The translations under genes and the position numbers were made by a program. This document shows positions 26,024 through 35,499 of a stretch of 64,000 nt of DNA, one piece after another. The DNA lies in assembly GCF_003056405.1 (NCBI RefSeq), contig NZ_PYVZ01000004.1:124001-188000 (forward strand), read 5' to 3'. The notes beneath the pieces are model-generated. The model searched no databases. It was not told where the DNA came from and saw only the letters and a list, made by a program, of their open reading frames with translations. This DNA comes from Devosia indica. Lineage in GTDB: Bacteria; Pseudomonadota; Alphaproteobacteria; Rhizobiales; Devosiaceae. Every line of letters begins with the position of its first letter. Within the stretch, counting starts at the first letter, position 1.

Positions 26024-28132
26024 CTACCCCGCCCGGATCAGCGGGATCGCGAGGTCCTTGCGGAACAGATAGAGCAGGGTACGAGCGGCCTCTCCTTCGG
26101 GACCCGTCAGCGCGGGGTTGCGCTGCATCAGTTCTTTTGCCTCGTCATGGGCAAATTCGAGCAGGTGCCGGTGCACATCCGGCACGGCCAGACGGTAGCC
26201 GGGCATGCCGGACTGGCGCGTACCCAGCACATCGCCCTGGCCGCGCAGTTCAAGGTCGCGCTCGGCAATCAAGAACCCGTCCTCGGTGGATTTGATGGTT
26301 TCGAGGCGTGCCTTGGCGGTTTCGGAAAGCGGGTCCTTGTAGAGTAGCAGGCAGGCCGAACGCTGGGAGCCACGGCCGACTCGGCCACGCAACTGGTGCA
26401 GTTGGGCCAGTCCGAAGCGTTCGGCATGCTCAATTATCATGATGGTGGCGTTGGGAACGTCGACACCGACTTCGATGACCGTGGTGGCTACCAGCAGCTT
26501 TATTTCGTTGTCCTTGAAGCGCTGCATGACGTCCTGTTTGGCGGCGGCGGACATGCGGCCATGAACCAGAGCAACCTGTTCGCCGAAGACGTTCTTGAGC
26601 TCCGCGAAGCGATCTTCGGCTGAAACCACTTCCAGCGTCTCGCTTTCTTCCACCAACGGGCAGACCCAATAGGCCTGGGCGCCTTCGGCAAGGCGCGACT
26701 GCAGACGGGAGACAACACGGTCATAGTCGCCAATCGACATGACGGCGGTGTCGATCGGCTGGCGGCCGCGCGGCTTCTCGCGGAGCACGCTGACCGCCAT
26801 GTCACCGAAGTGGGTCAGTACCAGGGTGCGTGGAATGGGGGTGGCGGTCATCACCAGCAGATCGGTGTGGCGACCCTTGTCAGACAGGGCGAGACGCTGG
26901 TGCACGCCGAAGCGATGCTGTTCATCCACCACTGTCAGGCCCAGATCGTGAAAGACAATATCGGACTGGAACAGGGCGTGGGTACCAACAGCAATGGATA
27001 TGGATCCATCTTCCAACCCGGCACGGATAGTGCGCCGCTCGGCTGCCGGCATTTTTCCAGTGAGGAGGGCACATTTCAGTCCCGCAGACTCGCAAAGGGG
27101 CTGGATGGTCCGGTAGTGCTGCGAGGCCAGAAGTTCGGTGGGGGCCATCAGGGCGGACTGGGCACCGCTTTCGGCAATGGCCGCCATGGCCATGAGGGCG
27201 ACGACGGTCTTGCCGGAGCCGACATCCCCCTGCAAAAGGCGCGACATGCGCTCGGGCGCTGCGAGGTCGGCATGGATTTCCACCAGGGCTTGTTGCTGGC
27301 CGTCGGTGAGAGAGAAGGGCAGGGCGGCGGCGATCTTGTCCGAGATTGCGCCGGTGAAGCTGCGAGCGACACCGCGGGCCGAGACCATGCTTGAGCGGAC
27401 CAATTGCAGCGTGATCTGGCCGGCCAGATATTCGTCATAGGCCAGGCGCTGTCGAGCTGGCGACCAGAGCTCGGCTTGGTCGGGACTTTCGGGGAGGTGC
27501 ACCGTGCGCATTGCTCGGGCAAAGCCGGGCCAGTTCCGCTTCTCCATGGTTTCAGCTGCAATCCATTCGGGCAGGTCGGGCACCGAGTCGACGGCCTGCC
27601 GCACCAGCTTGGCAAGGGCCTTTGAGCTCAGGCCATTGGTGAGCGGATAGACTGGTTCGACCAGCGGCAGGGTTTCGAATTTGTCCGGTTCGACCACGTA
27701 GTCGGGGTGGGTGATCTGCTTTTCGCCATTGAAGAAGCCGATTTGGCCGGAGACGTAGCGCTCCTCGCCGATGGGTAAAGCGCGTTCGACCCAACCGCCC
27801 TGGGCGCGAAAAAAGACAAGCTGCATGTCTCCGCTGTCGTCATGGGCGAACACCCGGTGCGGGACATGCGGCTTGCCGCGTGGCGGTGGCTGGTGCCGGT
27901 CGATGTGGAGGCGGAGCGTGACGATCTGGTTGAGGTAGGCTTCAGCAATACCAACTTGCCGCCGACGGTCGACAACACCGGACGGCATGTGCATGAGCAC
28001 ATCGAGAACGATGGCCTCCTGTCCATCCGGCGCGCCGAAATAGCGGGTCAGCAGCGCGGCCAGCTTGTCGCCGACACCCTTGATGGTGTGCAGCGACCGG
28101 AACAGTGGCAAAAGGTTCTGTGGGCGGGACAT
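26024..28132 (-). CDS. recG: ATP-dependent DNA helicase RecG
   Basis: A 702-residue RecG that remodels stalled forks and Holliday junctions. An N-terminal wedge/OB region is followed by helicase domains with Walker A GDVGSGKTVVALM, the family-specific DEQH box in VVDEQHRFG, TATPIPRTL, and the motif VI region QLRGRVGRG. The C-terminal block ELRGQGDVLGTRQSG is typical of RecG. Start at the ATG before SRPQNLLPLF; the frame opens 48 bp earlier. Convergent with glmS (6 bp apart) and divergent from the sdhE-mfd unit. Confidence 0.96.
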   Translation of the reverse strand: MSRPQNLLPLFRSLHTIKGVGDKLAALLTRYFGAPDGQEAIVLDVLMHMPSGVVDRRRQVGIAEAYLNQIVTLRLHIDRHQPPPRGKPHVPHRVFAHDDSGDMQLVFFRAQGGWVERALPIGEERYVSGQIGFFNGEKQITHPDYVVEPDKFETLPLVEPVYPLTNGLSSKALAKLVRQAVDSVPDLPEWIAAETMEKRNWPGFARAMRTVHLPESPDQAELWSPARQRLAYDEYLAGQITLQLVRSSMVSARGVARSFTGAISDKIAAALPFSLTDGQQQALVEIHADLAAPERMSRLLQGDVGSGKTVVALMAMAAIAESGAQSALMAPTELLASQHYRTIQPLCESAGLKCALLTGKMPAAERRTIRAGLEDGSISIAVGTHALFQSDIVFHDLGLTVVDEQHRFGVHQRLALSDKGRHTDLLVMTATPIPRTLVLTHFGDMAVSVLREKPRGRQPIDTAVMSIGDYDRVVSRLQSRLAEGAQAYWVCPLVEESETLEVVSAEDRFAELKNVFGEQVALVHGRMSAAAKQDVMQRFKDNEIKLLVATTVIEVGVDVPNATIMIIEHAERFGLAQLHQLRGRVGRGSQRSACLLLYKDPLSETAKARLETIKSTEDGFLIAERDLELRGQGDVLGTRQSGMPGYRLAVPDVHRHLLEFAHDEAKELMQRNPALTGPEGEAARTLLYLFRKDLAIPLIRAG

Positions 28133-28285
28133 GGCACCTATCTTGCCTCGATTCCTGGCAATGGGGCAGTCGTCGGCCATCTGGGAGCGAGAATAGTGTG
28201 GAGGAAAGCGAGAAAGTTAAGATTGCCTCTATCCAAGCAAGGGTCAGTTAGTGTGGTGCATGATCAATGCCGGTCAGGAGGCCGC

Positions 28286-28444
28286 ATGGATCGCGTATTA
28301 TCCTTTTTGCTCACCATTGGTATGCCAAGCCGCCTGATTGACGGGCTGCGCCAACGCCCCTTTCTGGTGATCCTGCTGCTTGGCATTTTGGCCTGGGTGC
28401 CTGTGCTCCTACTGGTCTGGTTGTTCCTGCGCTTGCTGGGCTGA
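28286..28444 (+). CDS. Small single-pass membrane protein (52 aa)
   Basis: A short gene with a strong ribosome-binding site (AGGAGG ending 4-5 bases before the ATG at 28286). The product has an amphipathic N-terminus, a basic middle (SRLIDGLRQRP) and a C-terminal TM helix of about 24 residues ending FLRLLG. It sits between divergent recG and sdhE, upstream of and in line with sdhE-mfd. No family recognised. The good Shine-Dalgarno and membrane-helix pattern make it a credible real gene. Confidence 0.6.
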   Translation: MDRVLSFLLTIGMPSRLIDGLRQRPFLVILLLGILAWVPVLLLVWLFLRLLG

Positions 28445-28499
28445 CAAGCCAGGACTTTGCGCGTAAAGAACCTGTCCAAATCGCGAACATTTTTCAATC

Positions 28500-28790
28500 A
28501 TGGGTGTCCAGATGACGGCCGGTGAGGACATTGCTATTCGGCGCAAGCGCCTGCGCTACAGGGCCTGGCATCGTGGCACAAAGGAAATGGACCTGATTCT
28601 AGGGCCGTTTGCCGACGCCAATGTCGAGGCCTTCGACGGCCCAGCCCTGGATCGGCTCGAATCTCTGATGAGCGAGGAAGACCCTCCGCTACTCAAATGG
28701 GTGATGCGGCAGGAAGAACCGCCGGCCCACATCGACATAGATTTTCTCAATCTGGTGATAGCCGACCACCAGTCCCGGATCGAAAAATGA
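28500..28790 (+). CDS. sdhE: Succinate dehydrogenase assembly factor 2 (FAD assembly factor)
   Basis: A 96-residue SdhE/Sdh5 family protein (former DUF339), which promotes covalent FAD attachment to SdhA. The N-terminal RRKRLRYRAWHRGTKEMDLILG contains the conserved RGxxE motif (Arg25-Glu29), and a C-terminal EEDPPLLKWVM block matches the family. Its stop overlaps the mfd start (ATGA). The recG-sdhE-mfd order is, as far as I recall, common in Rhizobiales. ATG at 28500 or 28512 could be the start. Confidence 0.92.
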   Translation: MGVQMTAGEDIAIRRKRLRYRAWHRGTKEMDLILGPFADANVEAFDGPALDRLESLMSEEDPPLLKWVMRQEEPPAHIDIDFLNLVIADHQSRIEK

Positions 28791-31700
28791 ACGACATTGC
28801 TGGGGTGGCACCAGATGTGCGCACCATCTCCAATGTGCCAGACGGCATGCAACCCATGGTGCTGGCGCGGTTGGTTGAGCAACGCCTGAAGGATGCGCCG
28901 CAGGATCCCGCCAGCCTCGTCTTTGTGGCGCGAGACGGCCGGCGCATGCAGCGCATGGCGGAAATTCTGGGCGCGATACTGCCCGGGCACACCGTCCTGA
29001 CGCTGCCGGCCTGGGACTGTCTGCCATACGACCGTGTCTCGCCCAATACGGTGACCATCGCAGCGCGCATGAACGCGCTTGCAGCCCTCACCAGCGGCGC
29101 AAGCGGGGCCATTGTGCTTACCGCAGTCAATGCGCTGATCCAGAAGCTGCCGCCGCGCGATCTGGTCGAAACGATGAGCTTTTCGGCCGCCGTCGGCCGC
29201 ATGGTCGACAGCGACAGGCTGATCGCCTGGGCGGCCAATAATGGCTATCTGCGCGTGCCGACAGTTCGCGAAAGTGGCGAATTTGCCGTCCGTGGTGGCC
29301 TGGTCGACCTGTTTCCGGCCGGATCAGACGCGCCCTTGCGGTTCGATTTCTTCGGCAGCCAGCTCGAATCGATCCGGACGTTCGATCCTGACAGCCAACG
29401 CACCACTGGTACACTCAAGCGCATCGACCTGACACCGATGAGTGAAGTGGTGCTCAATGAAGAGACCATACGGCGGTTTCGGCAGAATTATACTGCGGCC
29501 TTTGGCGGCAATACCGTGGACGACACGCTCTATGCCTCGGTCAGCGGCGGGTCGCGCTATTCGGGCACCGAGCATTGGCTTCCGTTCTTCTACGATCACA
29601 TGGACCGCCTCGCCGATTATGTCGGGGATGCGCCATTTGTGTTCGACGATCAGGTGGCTGAGGCCTTTGCCGAACGGGCCGAGCAGATTCGAGACTATTA
29701 CGAGGCGCGCGAAACGGCCCGGCAGGAGCCCAAAGTCGCGGGGGGCGGGGCGCCCTACAAGCCGATCAAGCCAGAGCTGCTCTATGATCTTGAGGCCGTG
29801 CCAACCGAATTGGCGGGCGCTTCAGTGGTGCGGCTTTCGCCGTTCCTAGCACCTGACACGGCGCGTGGCGACGATGCGGGCGGGCATATCGCGCCGAGCT
29901 TTGCGGCGGAACGGGCGGCATCCGACGTCAATCTGTTCCAGGCGGTGGTCGACCGGTTGCTGGCCGAACGGCGCCAAGGGCGCAGGGTGATCGTAGCGTG
30001 CTGGAGCATGGGCACGCGCGATCGCATGGTGCAGGTCCTCAAGGACCATGGCCTGACCAATCCGCGGTTGGCCGAAAACTGGCGTGATGCCGAGACCACG
30101 AGCGCGGCAACCACCTCGCTGGTGGTGCTGCCGCTTGAAACCGGGTTCGAGACCAAGGATCTGCTGGTCCTTTCCGAACAAGACATTCTGGGCGAACGCA
30201 TTCTCCGGCCGCAGCGGCGGAAGAAAGCATCCGACGCTCTGACCGAGGCGGCAAGTCTGAGCGCAGGCGACTTGGTGGTGCACGTCGACCATGGTATCGG
30301 GCGGTTCCTGGGGCTCAAGGTTATAGAGGCGGGTGGGGCGCCGCATGAATGCGTGGAGCTGCAATATGCCGGTGACACCAAGCTGTACCTGCCGGTCGAA
30401 AATATCGAGCTACTGACCCGCTATGGCTCCGATGATGCTTCGGTAGCGCTGGACAAGCTGGGCGGCGTTGCCTGGCAGGCCAAGAAGGGCAAGCTCAAGA
30501 AACGTATCCGCGAGATGGCGGAGCAGCTGATCAAGCTGGCGGCACAGCGGCTGCTTACCAAGGCCGACGTAGTCGATATCAATACCGGCGCCTATGACGA
30601 GTTCGCGGCGCGTTTCCCGTATGAGGAGACTGAAGACCAGCTCAATGCCATCGAGGCGGTGTTTGACGACATCTCCTCGGGCAAGGTCATGGACCGGCTG
30701 GTCTGCGGCGATGTGGGCTTTGGCAAGACCGAAGTGGCCCTCAGAGCGGCCTTTGCGGTGGCTTTGAGCGGCAAGCAAGTGGCCGTGGTTGTGCCGACGA
30801 CTCTGTTGGCTCGGCAGCATTTCAAGACCTTCTCCGAACGCTTCAACGGCCTGCCGGTGAGGGTGCGCCATGCCTCGCGCATGGTGTCCTCGGCCGAGTT
30901 GAAGTCCACCAAGGAGGGATTGGCGGACGGCCAGGTCGACATCGTGGTAGGCACTCATGCCCTGCTGTCGAAATCGATCAAGTTCAACGATCTGGGGCTT
31001 CTCATCATCGATGAGGAGCAGCATTTCGGCGTGGGCCACAAGGAGCGCCTGAAGGAGCTCAAGGCCAATGTGCATGTGCTTACGCTGACCGCGACGCCGA
31101 TTCCGCGGACGCTGCAGCTTGCACTGACGGGTGTACGCGACCTCTCTCTGTTGGCGACGCCGCCCGTGGATCGCCTGGCCATTCGCACCTTTATTTCGCC
31201 GTTCGATCCTCTCTCGATCCGGGAAGCGCTGCTGCGCGAGAAGTATCGCGGTGGGCAGAGCTTCTATGTCGTTCCGCGGATCAAGGACCAGCCCGATATT
31301 GCCGAGTTCCTGCGCCAACAGGTGCCGGAGGTGAGCTTCGTGGTCGCCAATGGGCAGATGCCGCCGGGTGAACTCGATGACATCATGAATGCGTTCTACG
31401 ACAACAAGTTCGATGTGCTGCTGGCAACGACAATCGTGGAATCGGGGCTCGATATCCCCAATGCCAATACCCTGATCGTACATCGTGCCGATCAGTTCGG
31501 GCTGGCGCAGCTTTACCAAATCCGGGGCCGCATTGGCCGGGCCAAGCAGCGCGCCTATGCACTGTTCACCGTGCCGCCTGACCGCAAGCTGACCGATACG
31601 GCCGAGCGGCGCCTTGGTGTGCTGCAATCGCTCGAAAGTCTGGGCGCCGGCTTCCAGCTTGCCAGCCACGACCTCGACATCCGCGGGGCAGGGAACTTGC

Positions 31701-32275
31701 TTGGTGACGAGCAGTCCGGCCATATCCGCGAGGTCGGTTTCGAACTCTACCAGGCAATGCTGGAGGAAGCCGTCGCCAACCTCAAGAGCGGCGAGGAAGA
31801 ATACGAAGACCGCAACGAGTGGAGCCCGCAAATCTCGCTGGGCATGCCGGTGATGATTCCGGAGAGCTATGTGCCCGATCTGCAATTGCGTATGCAGCTC
31901 TATCGCAAACTCGGCGATCTGAACGAGGTGCGCGATATCGACGCGGCAGGTGCAGAGCTGATCGACAGGTTTGGTCCTTTGCCCGAGGAGGTGGAGGCCT
32001 TGCTCAAGGTGATCCTGGTCAAGTCGCTGTGCCGCCAGGCCAATGTCGAGAAGGTCGATGCCGGCCCAAAAGGTGCGGTCATCAGCTTGCGCAACAATGA
32101 GTTTCCCAATCCGGCCGGTCTGGTGAAGCTGGTGAGCGATCCGGGTAATCAGGTCCGGATCAAGCCTGATCAGAAACTCGTGTTCGCCCGTAATTGGCCC
32201 AGCGCCGAGCAGCGGCTCAAGGGGGCGGCAGCAATCCTGTCAAAGCTTGCAAAACTGGCGGAAACCGGCGCTTGA
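28787..32275 (+). CDS. mfd: Transcription-repair coupling factor
   Basis: A 1162-residue Mfd that displaces stalled RNA polymerase and recruits UvrA. Visible domains: UvrB-like N-terminal part (LPAWDCLPYDRVSPN at about 70-85), the RNAP-interacting CarD-like domain (DLVVHVDHGIGRF near 495), RecG-like motor with Walker A CGDVGFGKTEVALRAA (about 640-655), DEEQHFG (about 740), TATPIPRTL, and the C-terminal TRCF domain. The start overlaps the sdhE stop by ATGA; a longer in-frame opening into sdhE is rejected for that reason. Confidence 0.97.
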   Translation: MNDIAGVAPDVRTISNVPDGMQPMVLARLVEQRLKDAPQDPASLVFVARDGRRMQRMAEILGAILPGHTVLTLPAWDCLPYDRVSPNTVTIAARMNALAALTSGASGAIVLTAVNALIQKLPPRDLVETMSFSAAVGRMVDSDRLIAWAANNGYLRVPTVRESGEFAVRGGLVDLFPAGSDAPLRFDFFGSQLESIRTFDPDSQRTTGTLKRIDLTPMSEVVLNEETIRRFRQNYTAAFGGNTVDDTLYASVSGGSRYSGTEHWLPFFYDHMDRLADYVGDAPFVFDDQVAEAFAERAEQIRDYYEARETARQEPKVAGGGAPYKPIKPELLYDLEAVPTELAGASVVRLSPFLAPDTARGDDAGGHIAPSFAAERAASDVNLFQAVVDRLLAERRQGRRVIVACWSMGTRDRMVQVLKDHGLTNPRLAENWRDAETTSAATTSLVVLPLETGFETKDLLVLSEQDILGERILRPQRRKKASDALTEAASLSAGDLVVHVDHGIGRFLGLKVIEAGGAPHECVELQYAGDTKLYLPVENIELLTRYGSDDASVALDKLGGVAWQAKKGKLKKRIREMAEQLIKLAAQRLLTKADVVDINTGAYDEFAARFPYEETEDQLNAIEAVFDDISSGKVMDRLVCGDVGFGKTEVALRAAFAVALSGKQVAVVVPTTLLARQHFKTFSERFNGLPVRVRHASRMVSSAELKSTKEGLADGQVDIVVGTHALLSKSIKFNDLGLLIIDEEQHFGVGHKERLKELKANVHVLTLTATPIPRTLQLALTGVRDLSLLATPPVDRLAIRTFISPFDPLSIREALLREKYRGGQSFYVVPRIKDQPDIAEFLRQQVPEVSFVVANGQMPPGELDDIMNAFYDNKFDVLLATTIVESGLDIPNANTLIVHRADQFGLAQLYQIRGRIGRAKQRAYALFTVPPDRKLTDTAERRLGVLQSLESLGAGFQLASHDLDIRGAGNLLGDEQSGHIREVGFELYQAMLEEAVANLKSGEEEYEDRNEWSPQISLGMPVMIPESYVPDLQLRMQLYRKLGDLNEVRDIDAAGAELIDRFGPLPEEVEALLKVILVKSLCRQANVEKVDAGPKGAVISLRNNEFPNPAGLVKLVSDPGNQVRIKPDQKLVFARNWPSAEQRLKGAAAILSKLAKLAETGA

Positions 32276-32420
32276 GGGCCACAGTGTCAACGATATAACT
32301 CATAATGTTTTGGCAAGGCTGATCGGTCATGTTATTGCCCGATTTGAGCCCTTGAAGGGCAGTTCGAATTTACGGGCGGTTTTGCGCCGCCGGGACCGCC
32401 AAGGAAGGCAAGGACATTCT

Positions 32421-33149
32421 ATGACTTTCAGGAAACCCCTCGTCGCCAGTGTTGCGGTAGCTGCACTGATGCTCTCCCCGATTGCTTCGATTGCGCAGGA
32501 GACGACGACCGAGGCGCCGGCTGCCGAAGCAGCGCCTGCCGACGACTCCGCGAGTGAAGGCGTGGCCGCCGCCGTTGATGAGCTGGCCTCGCAAAACTGG
32601 CTGAAGGTCTGTGATCCGCTGCCCGACGGGCAGAAGGCCTGTCTGATGCGTCAGGTAGTGCTGGCCAATGGCCAGTTCCTTGGTTCGTTCCTGCTGCGCG
32701 ACGATCCCGGTCAGGAAAGCCGCCTGTTGGCAGTGGCTGCTGTCCCGCTTGGCGTCTTGCTACCGTTTGGCCTGACCTGGCAGATCGACAATGCCGACCC
32801 GGTTCGCGTGCCCTACATGCTGTGCGACGTGCAGTCGTGCTCAACCCAGCTCGTGATCAATGAGCAGTATGTTAATTCGCTCAAGCGCGGCGCCAAGCTG
32901 ACCCTGACCGCGAAGAACCGGCAGAATCAGGACCTATCGGTCGAGATCGACCTGGCCGGCTTCACCGCCACATATGATGGAGATGCCGCGCTGACGTTTG
33001 AGCAGTTGCAGCAGCAGGAATCGGGCCAGAACGCCCTTGAGCAGGTGCTGCAGGATCGGGCCGAACAGCTTCGCCAGGAATTGTCCGGTGAGGGTGCCGC
33101 GGCTCCTGCCGATGGGGATGCCGTCACGGAAGAGGCACCGGCGCAATAA
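32421..33149 (+). CDS. Invasion-associated locus B (IalB) family exported protein
   Basis: A 242-residue protein with a clear Sec signal peptide (hydrophobic 9-25, ending SIAQE). The mature domain has the IalB pattern: WLKVCDPLPDGQKACLMRQVV, then VPLGVLLPFGLTWQIDN and YMLCDVQSCSTQLVIN, with two Cys pairs likely disulphide-bonded. An Ala/Glu/Pro-rich linker follows the signal and a Gln/Glu-rich tail ends the protein. IalB proteins are common in Rhizobiales; outside Bartonella their role is unknown. Monocistronic with its own terminator. Confidence 0.88.
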   Translation: MTFRKPLVASVAVAALMLSPIASIAQETTTEAPAAEAAPADDSASEGVAAAVDELASQNWLKVCDPLPDGQKACLMRQVVLANGQFLGSFLLRDDPGQESRLLAVAAVPLGVLLPFGLTWQIDNADPVRVPYMLCDVQSCSTQLVINEQYVNSLKRGAKLTLTAKNRQNQDLSVEIDLAGFTATYDGDAALTFEQLQQQESGQNALEQVLQDRAEQLRQELSGEGAAAPADGDAVTEEAPAQ

Positions 33150-33172
33150 GCCAGTCAAGATCCGGTTTCAGG

Positions 33173-33199
33173 AGGGCGCGGGTGACCGCGCCCTTTTTT
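33173..33199 (+). terminator. Intrinsic terminator of the ialB-like gene
   Basis: An 8-bp GC stem (33174-33181 with 33186-33193, loop gtga) followed by six T residues (33194-33199). It lies 24 bp after the stop and just before the convergent UbiH-type gene. Confidence 0.9.
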
Positions 33200-33204
33200 C
33201 GCGC

Positions 33205-34389
33205 TCAGTTCCGCGCGCCCATGCCCAGCGCGAAGGCTTGCCGACGGAGTGGTGGCAGCAGCTTGAGGGCCCAGAGACCGCCGGCACGCATGGCCTGGCT
33301 GGGTAGCATATCGGCCAGCAGCGAGCGAAAGAGGGTATCAACCATGCCGCCGGTGCGGGCCAGATCGGGCGCGCGGCTAACGGCATAGCTGTGGCTTGCC
33401 TCAATCCCCCAATTGGACCGGGTGCGATCGGCAGTGCGGATAGATGCGAGCAGGTCGGCGACATCCCGCAACCCGAGATTGAGCCCTTGGGCGCCAATTG
33501 GCGGGAAAGCGTGGGCCGCTTCGCCAATTAGGGCGAGTCCGTCGCGTCCGGCGGTTTCAACAGTCAATGTCGAGAGCGGAAAAACGAAGCTGGGGGAAGA
33601 AAGCACTATCGCGCCGAACAGGTGTTGGGAGCGTTGAGAAATTGCGGATGCCAGCGCCTCGGGCCCGCCTGACTGGACTTGTCGCAGAACCGGTTCTTCA
33701 TCGATCCATACCAGATTGACCTTGTTCCCGCCGGCTGGAACAAGGGTGAAAGGGCCGTGGGTATAGTGAAACTCGATAGACGTTTCATCGATAGGACGAC
33801 CCAACTCCAGGTCACATACCAGGGCGGCCTGGGAAAAGTGGTGTTCTCGGGTGGTAATTTTGGCGGCTGCGCGAAGCAGTGATTTCTTGCCATCCGCCCC
33901 GACGACGAGTGGGGCACCGAGGATTGTGCCGTCTGCAAGCGTGACCACGCCGAGATCTCCGTCGCGGCGATAATCAGCAACGGCGGCATTGCGAATATCG
34001 GGGGCGTTCACTGGCGCGGCCGCCTGAAAGCGGTTGAGCAGGGCAGCATTGGGAAAGTTCCAGCCGAATGCGGGGAGCCCGGCTTCCCTGGCTTCGAACA
34101 GGGTTTCGGGTGCTCGGATCAGACGGGGCGTTGCATCGATGATCCGGATCGCAGTGAGCGGGTGTCCAATTTCTCCTGGGTCCGCAATCAGGCCGGCTTG
34201 GCGCATGAAATCCACGCTAGGTATCATCAGGGCCGACGTGCGGCGGTCAGGCGGCGCTGTCGGGGCAAGGTGGATGACCTTGAGATTGTTGCGGGCGAGG
34301 GAAACTGCGGCTGCGGAGCCGGCAAGTCCACCCCCGACCACGATAATGTCTGCATCCTGTTTCAAACTGCTCTCCAAACCTTGCGGCAT
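33205..34389 (-). CDS. UbiH/COQ6-family FAD-dependent monooxygenase
   Basis: A 394-residue class A flavin monooxygenase. Motifs: N-terminal FAD-binding IIVVGGGLAGSAAAVSLA, the middle VVGADGKKSLLR (DG motif), and IGEAAHAFPPIGAQGLNLGLRD, the second FAD ribose/phosphate motif in the UbiH/VisC/COQ6 form. Such enzymes hydroxylate the ubiquinone ring. Which ring position cannot be decided from the sequence. Start chosen at the ATG before PQGLESS; the frame opens 93 bp earlier. It diverges from terC. Confidence 0.87.
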   Translation of the reverse strand: MPQGLESSLKQDADIIVVGGGLAGSAAAVSLARNNLKVIHLAPTAPPDRRTSALMIPSVDFMRQAGLIADPGEIGHPLTAIRIIDATPRLIRAPETLFEAREAGLPAFGWNFPNAALLNRFQAAAPVNAPDIRNAAVADYRRDGDLGVVTLADGTILGAPLVVGADGKKSLLRAAAKITTREHHFSQAALVCDLELGRPIDETSIEFHYTHGPFTLVPAGGNKVNLVWIDEEPVLRQVQSGGPEALASAISQRSQHLFGAIVLSSPSFVFPLSTLTVETAGRDGLALIGEAAHAFPPIGAQGLNLGLRDVADLLASIRTADRTRSNWGIEASHSYAVSRAPDLARTGGMVDTLFRSLLADMLPSQAMRAGGLWALKLLPPLRRQAFALGMGARN

Positions 34390-34551
34390 GTCAACTGTCC
34401 AGTGGCTGGATGCATGTCGCCATAGCAGGGGCGGCGCGGGAGAGGGAGCCGGTTTGATGCCGCACGCTCGCAGAATCCGCATTTACGCCCTTCACCGCAA
34501 GCCGGGCGGCCCATAGATTGAACCGCGCGACGACTCGCAATTGCGGAGCTA

Positions 34552-35499
34552 ATGATGCTTGAACTGCTTGCCGACCCCAATGTCTGGATCGCCTTTGCCA
34601 CGCTCACCGTGATGGAGATCGTGCTGGGCATCGACAACATCGTGTTTATCTCGGTTCTGGTATCGCGCCTGCCGCGTGAGCAGGCCGAGTTCGCCCGCAA
34701 GCTCGGCATCGGGCTGGCATTGGTGTTCCGGATCATTTTGCTGCTGCTGATCAGTGTGATCGTGCAGTTGCAGGACCCGGTATTCGAAGCCTTCGGACAC
34801 GGCTTTTCCTGGAAAGATATCATCCTGATCGCCGGTGGCGGGTTCCTGATCTACAAAGCCACCCACGAAATGCATGCGGCCATCGAAGAGCCGCACGAAG
34901 TGGGGTTGGCCGATGCTGCCAAGGCGAGCCTGCAGGCCATTCTGGTGCAGATTGTTATCATCGACATGGTGTTTTCCATCGACTCGATCATTACGGCAGT
35001 GGGGATGGTCCCGGCCGATCAGGTGATCGTGATGATCGCGGCGGTGCTGGTGGCTGTTGCGGTGATGTTCTTTGCTTCCGGGCCGATCGCCAAGTTCGTG
35101 GCTGACCATCCCACCACCAAGATGCTGGCCCTGGCCTTCCTTCTGCTGATCGGCGTGACGCTGGTGGCTGACGGCCTCGGCTTCCACATTCCCAAGGGCT
35201 ACATCTATTCGGCGATGGCATTCTCTGTGCTGGTCGAGGCCATCAATATCTTTGCCAAGGGGCGCAGGGCGCGGGCCGGCGGAGACAAGGGCGGCAAGGT
35301 AGAGTTCACGCCATTTACCGGTGATACCGGATCGGTGTCGGCTCAGGTTGCCATTGCGGCGATTGACGGGACGGCGGCCGTGACGGTAACGCCAAGCGTG
35401 GAAACCGCGTCGGCCAGGCCGCGCACCAAATCGAGCAATGCCAGTCGGTCGCAGTCGCGACCAAAGTCGGCACCGCGCAAGCCAAGGACGCCCAAATGA
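34552..35499 (+). CDS. TerC-family integral membrane protein
   Basis: A 315-residue TerC/YgdQ-type protein with about seven TM helices in the first 235 residues. Family motifs are WIAFATLTVMEIVLGIDNIVFIS near the start and DMVFSIDSIITAVGM in the middle; both Asp-bearing segments are thought to bind or transport metal ions (TerC/Alx proteins are linked to Mn efflux). The last 80 residues are a soluble Ala/Ser/Arg/Lys-rich tail. GGAG precedes the ATG. It overlaps the quinone oxidoreductase gene by ATGA. Confidence 0.9.
   Translation: MMLELLADPNVWIAFATLTVMEIVLGIDNIVFISVLVSRLPREQAEFARKLGIGLALVFRIILLLLISVIVQLQDPVFEAFGHGFSWKDIILIAGGGFLIYKATHEMHAAIEEPHEVGLADAAKASLQAILVQIVIIDMVFSIDSIITAVGMVPADQVIVMIAAVLVAVAVMFFASGPIAKFVADHPTTKMLALAFLLLIGVTLVADGLGFHIPKGYIYSAMAFSVLVEAINIFAKGRRARAGGDKGGKVEFTPFTGDTGSVSAQVAIAAIDGTAAVTVTPSVETASARPRTKSSNASRSQSRPKSAPRKPRTPK

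Noticed and set aside
30410-31885. 491-codon open frame antisense to mfd
   Set aside because: Shadow of mfd helicase domains; no start context or motifs.
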